Of a stretch of DNA of 64,000 nt, positions 1 to 9,955 are shown piece by piece. Source of the DNA: Ilyonectria destructans (lineage: Eukaryota > Ascomycota > Sordariomycetes > Hypocreales > Nectriaceae). The stretch lies in contig JAHEWK010000008.1 in the NCBI GenBank assembly GCA_020740775.1, positions 2,604,001 to 2,668,000 on the forward strand. Reading direction: 5' to 3'. The translations under genes and the position numbers were made by a program. The notes beneath the pieces are model-generated. The model had not been told where the DNA came from. It saw only the letters and a program-made list of their open reading frames with translations, and did no database searches. Within the stretch, counting starts at the first letter, position 1, and each line of letters starts with the position of its first letter.

Positions 1-3000
1 AGCGGAAATTGCAAACTGCGTGTCTGGGTGATTCAAACCCAACTTTGTCTGCATGATGTGAATGCACTCGCGCATCAAGTTCGCAGCTTCTGAAAATCTT
101 TCCAGACTTTGCCATGTGTGTGCGAGATGAGACATGCTTTTCAGTGTATCGGGATGATCTGCCCCAAACTTGACCTTAAAAGTCTCCATCACGTACACTT
201 CAAGCTTCTCTGCCTCCTCCAATCGGCCCTGGCCCCGGTAAATAACTCCAAGATTGCCCATGCTTGTCAACGTGTCTGGATGATCTGCCCCAAGCTTTAG
301 CTTACTAGTCTCTATCACATATACTTGAAGTCTCTCTGCCTCCTCCAATCGGCCCTGGTTCTGGAATGTTATAGCTAGGTTATCCATACTTGTCAGTGTC
401 ATAGGGTGATCTGCCCCAAGCTTTAGCTTGCGAATCTCCATCACATATACTTGAAGTTTCTCTGCCTCCTCCAATCGGCCCTGGTTCCAGAATGTTATAG
501 CTAGGTTATTCATACTTGTCAGTGTAATTAGATGATCTGCCCCAAGCTTTAGCTTGTGAGTCTCCATCAAATACACTTGAAGTTTCTCTGCCTCCTCCCA
601 TCGGCCCTGGTCACAAAACGTTACAGCTAGGTTATTCATACTTATCAGTGTAATAGGATGATCTGCTCCAAGCTTTAACTTTTGAATCTCCATCACTTGC
701 ACGTCAAGTTTCTCTGCCTCCTCCCATCGACCCTGCTTCCAAATCGTTGACGCTAGGTTACCTATACTTGTCAGTGTATTGGGATGGTCCTCTCCCCAGA
801 TCTCTTTTTTTATCTCTACTGCCTCGATGTTGAGCTTTTCTGCATCACTCCATTGGCCCCCAAAGGAAAAATATCCAGCTATACAATCGAGAAGTGTTGC
901 TTTTGCATCAGCATCATCTCTCGATCCAAATCCGCCCAATCGTAGCACGGAATTTGCATGTGATAGAAATGCAGCACATTCTGTTTGGGTTTCAAATTTG
1001 TTGCCATAGGGATACATATGCGATACTGTCTGGAGTGCTTCGCTCCTGAATCGATTGATCGTGCCCCTGCCGTTAAGCCACTTGCGTGTCACTAACTGCA
1101 CAAGGCGATGCATGTCGAAGTTGCCGCTTTTGTCCTCGGTCAAGAACGAGAAAGCCTTGAGGATACCTAACGCTTCTGTAAGTTCCATGTCGCTCCGCGG
1201 GCCCCCATTCTCTTCTTGCTGGCTGTAATAGGATATAAACCGCGCTGGGATATCCTGACGATCGAGAAAGCACATGAAGGAGAGGAGCTCGCTGGCAAAG
1301 GTGCTTTGCTGCTCGATCTGCTGAAACGAAAGAATCCATGTTTGGGCCACCGGCTGAAGTGCGTCAGAATCTCGCCCTATCGTCTCGAACTCCTTGCTGA
1401 GCAGGTCGATAGTGTTCGTTTCACTGCCATCCAAAAGTTGAAGGTATTTGACAACTGTGATACTGGTCTCCTGGATGTAAGCTGCCCCCTGGGCGAGGGA
1501 GAGGGGCAAATGCTCCAACCGATCTGCCAGCATCAATAAGTCATCAGAGGTCGCGCTGGTGTCTGATAACTTGGCACGAAGCAGGTGCTCCGACTCGTCC
1601 TTGTCCATACAGAGCACTTCAATCGGCCGTTGTCCTTTTGTCAGCCTGACTCCCACCTGCTTGTTCCTCGTTGTGATAAGAATAGCACCATGGGCGCATT
1701 CGGGCAAGTAGCGTGCGAGGTTCTCCTTGTTGTTCGGTTCGTTGGTTGTAGCGGTGCCCGCTGATTGACTAGAGAATAGCCGCGCATCATCTGCATTGTC
1801 GATAACCATCAACCACTGTCCGTGGTTCTTCTTCTCCAGCCAGCTTTTTACCAACATCAAGACGTCGGCTTTTGGGTCGTTGTGGCCAGGTATATGGCAT
1901 TCTTTCGCAATAGACGCATACGCCTGGCGGAAGCGTTCAGCATTGCTCGCATGAACCCAGAAAACGGACGTCTGAGGACATGTCTCTTGCAGCCAGAATA
2001 CATGTGTCAACGCAATCTGTGTTTTCCTGGATTTGTTAGGCCACCGGTGTAGATGAGGAGGTCAGACGACATACCCAACACCTCCCAGCCCGTATAGTGA
2101 TACTCTTGCCTGAGAAGTGCCACCTGTCTGCTGTGGATCGCTGAATCGATCCTTCAGCTTGTTGAGGATTTCAGCGCGTCCGACGAAATCCGGATTGCTC
2201 GTGTATGGCACAATGTCTAGCTTTTCATCAATTTTGACGGTTCGTAGTTACCAGCAGTCTCTACTCACACTTGACAGGCAGAACCATTTGCTGTTCTTGT
2301 ATATCTTGCACTGCGGCTGTTCGGATTGGCATCGCCATAGCATGACTGGGTGGAGCTATAATCACACGATTGGTTAGCTCTGGTTGCAAGGGATCCTCAG
2401 TTGTTCCGATCAGTGTAATGACACGTACTTGCCGGTAAGGAAGGCGCCCAATGACTCAAAAATACTTTCATGCAAGCCGCAGCCGTGGCCGCGGCGTAGG
2501 GCTGTAATGACTTGCTCTTGTGGCTGTCTGCGTAATCGCATGCACCCTTGATCACGACGGATGGGAAGGTGTCCCAAATTCCGGCGCCTTCCATTTCGAA
2601 AGCTATAACGCCGTCTCTTGCTGCGATATCGTCACGATGTTTCCCAGACTTCATCACGGAGTCGCCCGATGCGATCAGACCGATGTGGACAGCCGGTTTT
2701 GGATTGCCTTGGCCGGTTTCGAGACGACGGCGTGGTACAAGCTTGCCGCTGCACCCTACTTTCTCGCACGGCTCCTTGTCACCAATATGATTATATGATG
2801 CCTCGAATAGGTTATCGTGTGTCGGCCCCGGATGCTCGGCACCCGGCGATGGTTCGAGCCGGAGGATGTCAAGGTAGTCGGTCATCTTGGTAGCTAGGAG
2901 CTTACGGGCTCGAAGGCCTTCTAATTGCGCTAGCACTGCTCGGATCTCAAGGTTCGGTCTGCCCAAGGAATCAAGCACCGTGTCCTTACGCACAAGACCT

Positions 3001-3401
3001 CCTGGAAGCTGACGTCCAAGATCGTATTGAATGACTCCGTTGCTAATGACGACGTCTCCGAGGATGATCTCCTCGCCCCTGGGGCCAAAGGGAATAACGC
3101 CGCAAACACCGACCACCAGAGCAAGCCTAATTCTTGAGAAGCTTATCCGGCAGTTATTCGCGACGATGGCGGCGTTGGTTTTCCCCATGCCTGGCATACG
3201 CACGAGAACGACGTTGTGACGGCCGATGACACCGGTAGCGTATGCGTTAGGGTCACCCGGCGCTTTATCGAAGGGCGGGTCTTCATTGTCCCAGTAGACG
3301 TCGAAGAGAGTCTCAACAGCATCGGCCTCGAGGGGAAGTGCGCAGAAGATTGCGATCTCGAAGCCTTCGCGGGAGGCTGGGCGGGGTAGTTGAGCCTCCA
3401 T
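1..3401 (-). CDS. NLR: PNP-like / NB-ARC / TPR protein (3' end beyond window)
   Basis: This is a STAND-type receptor of the fungal NLR class. Predicted exons are 3401-2429, 2355-2269, 2216-2075 and 2026 to beyond position 1, giving at least 1,076 residues. The N-terminal ~310 residues are a phosphorylase-superfamily (PNP_UDP) domain with the family signatures FEMEGAG and VIKGACDYADSHK. A linker (SNPDFVGRAEIL) leads to NB-ARC: P-loop GLGGVGKT (its third glycine codon is split by intron 2027-2074), Walker B WLMVIDNADD, AILITTRN, and LPLSLAQ in place of GLPLA. From about position 900 leftwards come TPRs of 42 residues with the fungal GADHPxTLxSMxNLA pattern. The start is the first Met before EIAIFCALPLEADAV, the usual start of such heads. 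In this class the TPRs are thought to sense ligand and the NB-ARC to oligomerise; the PNP head's role is inferred, not shown. The stop codon lies outside the window. Confidence 0.88.
159..788 (-). repeat. Five 126-bp tandem units encoding 42-residue TPRs
   Basis: Direct repeats start at 159, 285, 411, 537 and 663 on the plus strand, exactly 126 bp apart, each opening with ctgcyccaa and containing gcctcctcc. They encode TPR units of the NLR on the minus strand (KLGADHPxTLxSM...GRxEEAEKL). The three central units are nearly identical by eye, while the outer ones have diverged more. The exact codon-multiple period keeps the frame whenever units are gained or lost. Confidence 0.9.
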
Positions 3402-3989
3402 AGTCAGGGAGGTTATTCTAGGGTATGTTCTGTAGCTGTTCCGACCTGAGGGATCGCCTGTTGGTATCGTCGTTCATCAGAGTAGGACCAAGCCTGCCCC
3501 AGCAACGGGAACTAACGCCAACAGGAATGGCAGTTGTACGATCGTGGAGACTGAAAAAGAAGGGGACGATCTTAGCGCATCTCTGTGGGATTCGATTTCT
3601 GTCCTTCCAGTTCCGCCAAGGCGCAGCCGTAAAGTGCAAACCAATCATAATGCGAACAGCATCGGCGTATTCTATATCCGAACCAAGCCGTAAATTAGCT
3701 AGATTCTGCGTATGCAATAGTTACGTTAGTCGGTTAATGCGATAGAAACAACCAGGTAAGTAGCCGATTTACTCTAAGGTGCAAAAGTGGAGAGAACCTC
3801 TCACAGTTGCGGATCATGTGCGATAAGAAGGCGCCGTTGTTACTCCTTCCAAGTACATCAATCCAACATCGTCAAATTTAAATACACCATTCAGTCCATC
3901 TCTTTTTGCTGGCCATCCTTCATCTCCCATTTGGATCATTATTTTCTTCCATCTCCGAGACTGTACAAAATAGCCACTCACGAGCAGCC
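3402..3989. other. Intergenic, divergent promoter region
   Basis: This 588-bp stretch lies between the start codons of the PNP-type NLR (minus) and the carbamoyl hydrolase (plus), so it should hold both promoters. A CCAAT pentamer is at 3641-3645. I see no gene; the short open frames here lack recognisable motifs. Confidence 0.6.
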
Positions 3990-5627
3990 ATGGCCCTCTT
4001 TGCCCGTCATGTCCCCCTCCGGCCAGGCCGACACCTCTCATCCCATCTGCTGAGAAAGGGAGCCGCTCCGGCTGTTTGTTACTTGAGTCACAACCAAAGG
4101 ATGAACATTTCCACGCGCCACATGACAAACAAAGACCTAGAGAAACTCAAGGTTGACCAGAACCGGATGATGGACACCCTGCATCATACCTGTACTTTCG
4201 GGCCGGGAGCCAGATGGGGAAGGTAAGAAAATTCATTCCAAATGAATTCATCACAATACAGTGCTTCGCATTAGCAATTCACTGACTCGATCATTGATAG
4301 CAATCCTACAGACACTGGCATGTCACGTCTGACACTGTCTGACGATGATAAAAAGGTCCGGGACTGGTTCGTCGAGACCACCAAGTCCCTCGGATGCAAG
4401 GTAACCATTGACGCGATGGGCAACATCTTTGCGGTCCGACCTGGTCGTCGCTCTGATGGTCCTCCAACTTTTGCGGGCTCTCACCTGGACACACAACCAA
4501 CTGGCGGCCGATATGACGGCATCCTCGGTATCCAGGCCGGTATTGAGATGTTGAAGATTCTCCAAGAAAACGACGTTGAGACCGAGTTCCCAGTCGGTGT
4601 AGTCAACTGGACCAAGTAAGTCATCTCCAATCCACTGTCGTAGAAATGGTGCTGACAGCTACGACAGCGAAGAAGGCGCGCGGTTTCCCATCAGCATGAT
4701 GTCTTCTGGAGTCTGGGCCGGTAAAACCACCCTTGAGCAAGCTCATTCTACCAAAGAGGTCGATGGGCCAGCCACTGTTAAGTCTGAGTTGGAGAGGATC
4801 GGATACCTGGGTGACATTCCCGCGAGCTACAAATCCACTCCTATGGGTGCTCATTTTGAACTGCACATCGAGCAGGGTCCTCTTCTGGAGAGGGCCTCAA
4901 AGAAGATTGGTGTCGTTCAGGGTGTTCAGGCATACAAGTGGTTCACTATTGACATTAAAGGACGAGGTTAGTCACATCAAAGTTGGGACAGGAATCTTGT
5001 CTGACCGATCCCGCAGATGCACATACTGGATCGACTCCTTTCGCCGACCGCGCTGATGCACTGCTCCTGGCCGCTCGTCTCATCACGCACTCCCACCGAG
5101 TCGCAACCAAGCACCAAGCGCTCGCCTCAACCGGCATCCTGAGACTGAGTCCCGGCAGCACAAACACAATCCCTGGACACGTCAGCTTCACCCTGGACGT
5201 CCGGTCACCAGTCGATGAAACCGTAGACGAGGTCGAGAACCAGCTGAAGCATGACTTTGATCTTTTGGCGCGCGGCGTTGACGTGGACGGGCTACTCGCA
5301 GGCGCAACACCGAGTTTGCCATTGTCAGTCGCTTGGCAAACGGATACGATCTCATCAGCGACCAAGTTCCACCCAGACTGCATCCAGGCTGTGCGGGAGT
5401 CCGCGGAATCTGTGCTGGGCGACCGGGATGGCATGATTGACATCTCCAGTGGCGCCGGACACGACAGCGTGTACACGAGCATGCATTGCCCCACAACGAT
5501 GATCTTTATTCCCTGCAAGGGGGGTGTTAGCCACAATCCTGAGGAGTGGTCGAGCCCGGAGGAGTGTGCTATTGGAGCCGAGGTGTTGTGTCAGGCTGTT
5601 GTGAGATTTGATCAGAAGAGAAGCTGA
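3990..5627 (+). CDS. N-carbamoyl-amino-acid hydrolase / beta-ureidopropionase-like (M20 family)
   Basis: Exons 3990-4222, 4301-4615, 4668-4966 and 5017-5627 join in frame to 485 residues. The product is a zinc-dependent amidohydrolase of the hydantoinase/carbamoylase family, which releases an amino acid, CO2 and ammonia from an N-carbamoyl amino acid in pyrimidine or hydantoin breakdown. Family motifs run in order: GSHLDTQPTGGRYDGILG, NEEGARFP (intron 2 splits the Asn codon), LHIEQGPLLE, DAHTGSTPF (split by intron 3), SSGAGHDS and GVSHNPEEW. These carry the His, Asp and Glu metal ligands, so the enzyme looks intact. The start at 3990 sits in a good fungal context (gcagccATGgcc). The first ~45 residues are Arg-rich and nearly free of acids, which suggests a mitochondrial presequence (inference). 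The exact carbamoyl substrate cannot be read from sequence. Confidence 0.9.
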
Positions 5628-5797
5628 GACAAAATACGGTCCTATCATGTAATTGAACTAATATATACAAAATTGGGTATTTAACTAAATCAGTCAACAT
5701 CTTCATCCTATACGCAGTGCTAAATCCACGTGCTATCTTCGACGTCCCTTGACCAATATCCTCCCAGCTCTAGAAAGTCCATTAAGTGCCCATCAGC

Positions 5798-7284
5798 TTA
5801 AATCATGGCCAAAAGACCGGCAGCAACGGCAAAGACACCCCAGGCAGCGGGCACCAAAGCTCCCGCCCCTCCAGTGGGCACAGGGGTAGAAGTGCTCGAA
5901 GACGAGCCATCGTCTCCAGACGTAGCAGAAGCCTTAAGATCAGCAACACCAAGCTGCAGCGTCTCGCCATTCCACACAGTGTAGTGGCCCTTGAGCACGG
6001 GACCACCAAGGACCCAGACGGACGCAACGTCGCTGAGGGGCTCGGGGGCGTTGAGGATGACGGCCTGGCACTTTCCAGGGTGGGCATCGTGCTCGCCAAG
6101 GTTGAAAGAGTCCTTGGGCATGGTCAAGTTGACGAGTTTGTCGCCGGCGCCGACGGTAAAGGTCAGCTCAGGGGCCAGCTTCTCCATGACGTCGCAGTCG
6201 GCGCCCCAGACGCCCAGCTTGTCGAGCTGCTTGATCTCGGGGCTGATGGCGGCGTAGATGTCCTTGGCGGTCTGGTAGTCGGGTGTCATGATGTACGCGG
6301 TTCCCGTGTCTAGTAGGGTGACGGCGTCGGGGAAGGCTTCGTCGGTCTTGGAGTTGTTGATGGTCGCGGAGTCGACGTAGAAGGTGGGTTGGTCGATAAA
6401 CCACTCGCCGACGAGACCGGTGATAGTCTCGTTGAAGTCAACATAGGTGATATCGCCGTCATACTTAGACGAGTCGATTCCGCCGAGTGTGAGCTCGCCA
6501 GAAGCGCTGTTGGCACCAGCGTTGAGGTACAGCGAGAACAGGGGCTCGGGGACCTGGCCGGAGGAGACGAGGGTCCAGAAGGTGGTGTTGGAAGTCTTGT
6601 TCAACGCGGCGCTGAAGAAGGACGATCCGGGGGGTGAGAGGCCAAAGATTCCTTCAATGTTGAGTCCAATAGGGTTCTCACCCAAAGCCTCATCGTAGCT
6701 ATCACAGAGAAGGAAGGCCTGGTCCTCAACGGAGAGACCGCCGAGAGTGACAGTATCGGACACGATGGTACCGCTCAGCGTGGCTCCGTGTTCGAGAGGC
6801 TGGGCATTGCCGCCGGTATCAAATGTGAGGTTGAGCGGCTGACCAGGCTTGTCGGAGTAGGTGCTGGACTTGGAGGGATCAAAGAGAGTGTAGTTGCTGC
6901 AGGTGGTGCAGCCCTTCTTGGGGATGACCAAGTCGGTTGAGCCCGTGTCAAAGATAACGTTGCTGCGATGTGTAAGTTTCCAATTGGATTCACGGAGACT
7001 GTGACTTACAAATCCTGGGCGGGTGTGCCGACAGAGACCTTGCCGTACCACTAGACACCGAGTTAGCGGCGCCATCTGAACGGGAACTGTACACGTACCT
7101 GGAAGTCGGTGACGTTCCACCAGTTGGTCAAAGCGATGTCCACCGAAGAATATGAAGCTCGCTTGGCGACTCGAGAAGCGGCAGAGTTTCGGTTCGTTTG
7201 GCGGCCTTCCAGCTTGATGGTGATGGGGTCCGCAGCGGCTGAGGCTGCCAGGCCGGCGAGGAGGTGTGCGGGGGTGATCTTCAT
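5798..7284 (-). CDS. GPI-anchored pepsin-like aspartic protease
   Basis: Exons 7284-7099, 7050-7010 and 6962-5798 give 463 residues. It starts with a signal peptide (MKITPAHLLAGLAASAAA), followed by a short basic pro-region and a peptidase A1 body. The first catalytic motif is FDTGSTDLVIP, whose upstream codon is rebuilt across intron 6963-7009. The second is LLDTGTAYIMTP. A Cys pair (GCTTC) follows the first motif. The C-terminus is a Ser/Thr/Pro linker followed by a hydrophobic tail ending LLAMI, the layout of a GPI attachment signal, so the enzyme is probably on the cell surface like yapsins or the OpsB type. The long open frame that continues upstream to 7951 reads through both introns and the promoter and is not the protein. 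A TATA-like element lies at 7421-7427 on the same strand. Confidence 0.9.
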
Positions 7285-8272
7285 AGCTGCGATGAGGGAT
7301 AGGAAAAATTACTGATGTACAGATGGAGCAAAAGGAAATGCAAATATCAGAGAGAAGACTGAGGGGAACGCTGAGACAGATTGATCCAAAACAAGGCCAT
7401 TGAGTCGGCAGCATCGATTGTTTTATACTCCTCCCCATCATTACATCACCGAAACAACGCCAACAGGGCTGACGGCACCCCTGCACTCGCGCCCCAGCAC
7501 CATGGATGCCATCACGTCCCAAACCATCCATGAAGGAGCAGCAGGATCTCCGCCGCACTGCCCGCCAAGGAAACCTCCCCAAGGCTGAGACGCCGCGAAG
7601 CCGAAAGGTGTCATGGCTTTTTTGCCAGCTGACCAATGCGCGATCGAGCAAAACACCAAAAGGGGATGGTCGCGAGCTCACGGAGTTGCTGCCCCCTTCG
7701 GAGTCCCTGGTAGGGCTGTGATGGGGTCTTGTTCTAGACGGCGATTGGCCGGCTCGCCAATACGCGTGGCGTCGTCGCCAAAGCGTCGGGAAATGTGGGG
7801 AAGCGTGAGAGGAAGCGTAAATTAAGTCGTTGCAACGGCCCGTAACTCGGCGAGTGAGATGCGTCCCTGCAACGGCTCCAACTTCAGTACGTACGTCGAC
7901 GAGTGAGATGTCCTGATTCGCTCCATCGCCAAAGGGCTGAGCTCCAGCCACTGCCGCATAGGGCGCACGTCAGACGGCAACAAGCTGGGGCAGTGAGGGT
8001 ATCGAGACTGAGAGAGATGAGCGTTGTGATTGTGGACCTCAAGTACTCCGGAATTACATGCCCCATCCATCATCCATCATCAATGACTTCGTTTCATATG
8101 CTTCACTATTGTTCCTTTCATGAAGCCTTCCCCACTCGTCGTGAGAAGGATTCCTCCCCAGTCGACTCATCTCATCCATACGTCTCGTCTCGTAGCCATG
8201 AACGCCAAATCCCATGCAGAGAGCAACAGCAGCAACAGCATCAACGCCCGCCTCCGAAGCCGTCCCAGGCAT
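7285..8272. other. Intergenic: protease promoter and SRP54 downstream region
   Basis: This 988-bp stretch lies between the protease start (7284, minus) and the SRP54 stop (8273, minus). Apart from the TATA-like element, I see nothing. The short open frames on both strands have no family motifs. Confidence 0.6.
7421..7427 (-). promoter_or_regulatory. TATA box of the aspartic protease gene
   Basis: TATAAAA on the minus strand, about 137 bp upstream of the start codon at 7284. This spacing is plausible for a fungal core promoter with a 5' leader of about 100 nt. Confidence 0.45.
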
Positions 8273-9955
8273 TTACCTCCTACCGCGGCCACGGCCTTGA
8301 CCAGGCATTCCACCCATACCGGGCATACCACCCATTCCCGGCATGCCACCTCCGCCCATGCCCATTTGCTGCATCATAGCCTGCATGTCCATGCCCGCAG
8401 GCATTCCAGGCATGCCGCCGCCGCCGCCACCTCCTCCACCGAGCATCTTCATGAGGCTGCCCATATCAGGCATGCCTCCTCCACCACCAGCACCGCCGCC
8501 CATGCTCTGAAGTCGCTTCTGCATCGCGGCAAGCTGCTGTGCCTTGTTGCCTCCGCCCATAGCTTGCTGAGCTCTCTGCATGTTCTTCATGTTTCCGCCC
8601 ATCTTCTTGGCCATTCCAGCCATCATGCGCTGTTGCGTCAAGAGGTCCTCAACTTCTCGTACTGACGTCCCTGAGCCTCGCGCAATTCTCGTCATCCTCG
8701 TTGGCTGATCAATGAGAATCTTTCCGTCAGAGTCGAGCTCCTTCTCCGTCATGGAATCGCAAATGTAGATCATGCGCTTAAGCTTCGCACCACCCTCTTC
8801 GTCGTCCATGCCCTGCATCATGTTGCTCATACCAGGAATCATGCCCGCCATCTTCGACAAGGGTCCCATCTTCATAATGTTTGAAAGCTGGTCTCGGAGA
8901 TCGCGCACAGTAAAGATACCCTCCTGGATGTGCTTGATGGTATCCTTCTGGTTCAGGTTGAGGCTCTGCACGTGCTCCATCAGGCCGGCCATATCGCCCA
9001 TGCCCAACAGCTTCTGGACAAACTGCTGAGGAGCAAATCGCTCCAGGTCCATCATGTGCTCACCAGTACCGATAAAGACAATGGGAGTGTGTGTTGCTGC
9101 GACGGCAGAAATGGCACCACCACCGTGGGCGTGACCGTCGGTCTTTGTAATGATGATGGCTCCAAAGTCGGATGCTTCCTTGAAGGCCTTGGCTTGCGAC
9201 TCGGCCTGCTGACCGATTGAGGCATCGAGAACCATGATTGTTTCGTCGGGGGTAATGGCTTCCTGGATATCAATCATCTCCTGGAACAGAGCAGACTCCT
9301 GACGATGGCGACCGGAGGTATCGACAATGATGATGTCGAAGCGATCCTTCTTGAACTGCTCCACACCAGCGCGAGCAACAACGGCAGGATCAGTCTCCGT
9401 CAGGGAACCGTAGTAGGGGATCTTGGCCTTGGTGGCGTTCTGCTTCAGCTGGTCAAAAGCACCGGCTCGGAAGGTATCGGCGCACACCAGGCAGGCCTTG
9501 AAGCCCCTCGACTGGTAGTGGCGGGCCAGCTTGGTACAGGTCGTCGTCTTTCCGGCACCCTGCAGACCGACAAACATGATGACGTTGGACTTGCCCTTCT
9601 TCGGTCGGAACGGTTCGGCGTGGGGGTCGACGAGCTTGACGAGCTCATCGAAGACGGTCTTTTGGATGAGGCGCTTCTTGTTGACGGCGGGGGGGATGTC
9701 CTTGAAGTTGACGGTGGCGCGGATCGACTTGCGGAGCTGCCCGACCAGGCGGACGTTGACATCGGCCTCGAGCAGGGCGGCGCAGATCTCCTTGAGCATG
9801 GCATCGAAGGCCTGCGCACAAGACAAAGGTTAGCGATGGCGGGGACGCAACGGGTTGGTGGGGAAGGGCGTTCGTGCCTTCTCGTCGAGGTTCTGCTCTC
9901 GCGTCAGGTTGGAGACCGCCGAGTTGATTCGGCGGCCGAGATCTTGGAGAACCAT
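8273..9955 (-). CDS. SRP54: Signal recognition particle 54 kDa subunit
   Basis: Exons 9955-9878 and 9811-8273 give 538 residues. SRP54 binds signal sequences and the SRP RNA and, as a GTPase, docks the ribosome to the ER receptor. The first exon encodes 26 residues ([18 protein letters not shown]...), the conserved start of the N domain. The G domain has the P-loop [10 protein letters not shown] at about residues 108-117, DTSGR, and [10 protein letters not shown] where most relatives have TKLDGHAKGG. The Met-rich M domain follows ([13 protein letters not shown]). The last ~70 residues are Gly/Met repeats ending GQGRGRGRR, typical of filamentous fungi. The intron 9812-9877 has a GC donor (AAG|GCACGA) and a normal AG acceptor; no GT donor in reach restores the conserved DEK|AFDAML junction. 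The downstream aspartic protease is transcribed in the same direction but is unrelated in function. Confidence 0.97.

Noticed and set aside
5798..7951. 717-codon open frame as one large protein
   Set aside because: It runs through two clear introns and the promoter of the aspartic protease. The spliced 463-residue product has a signal peptide and normal family length.
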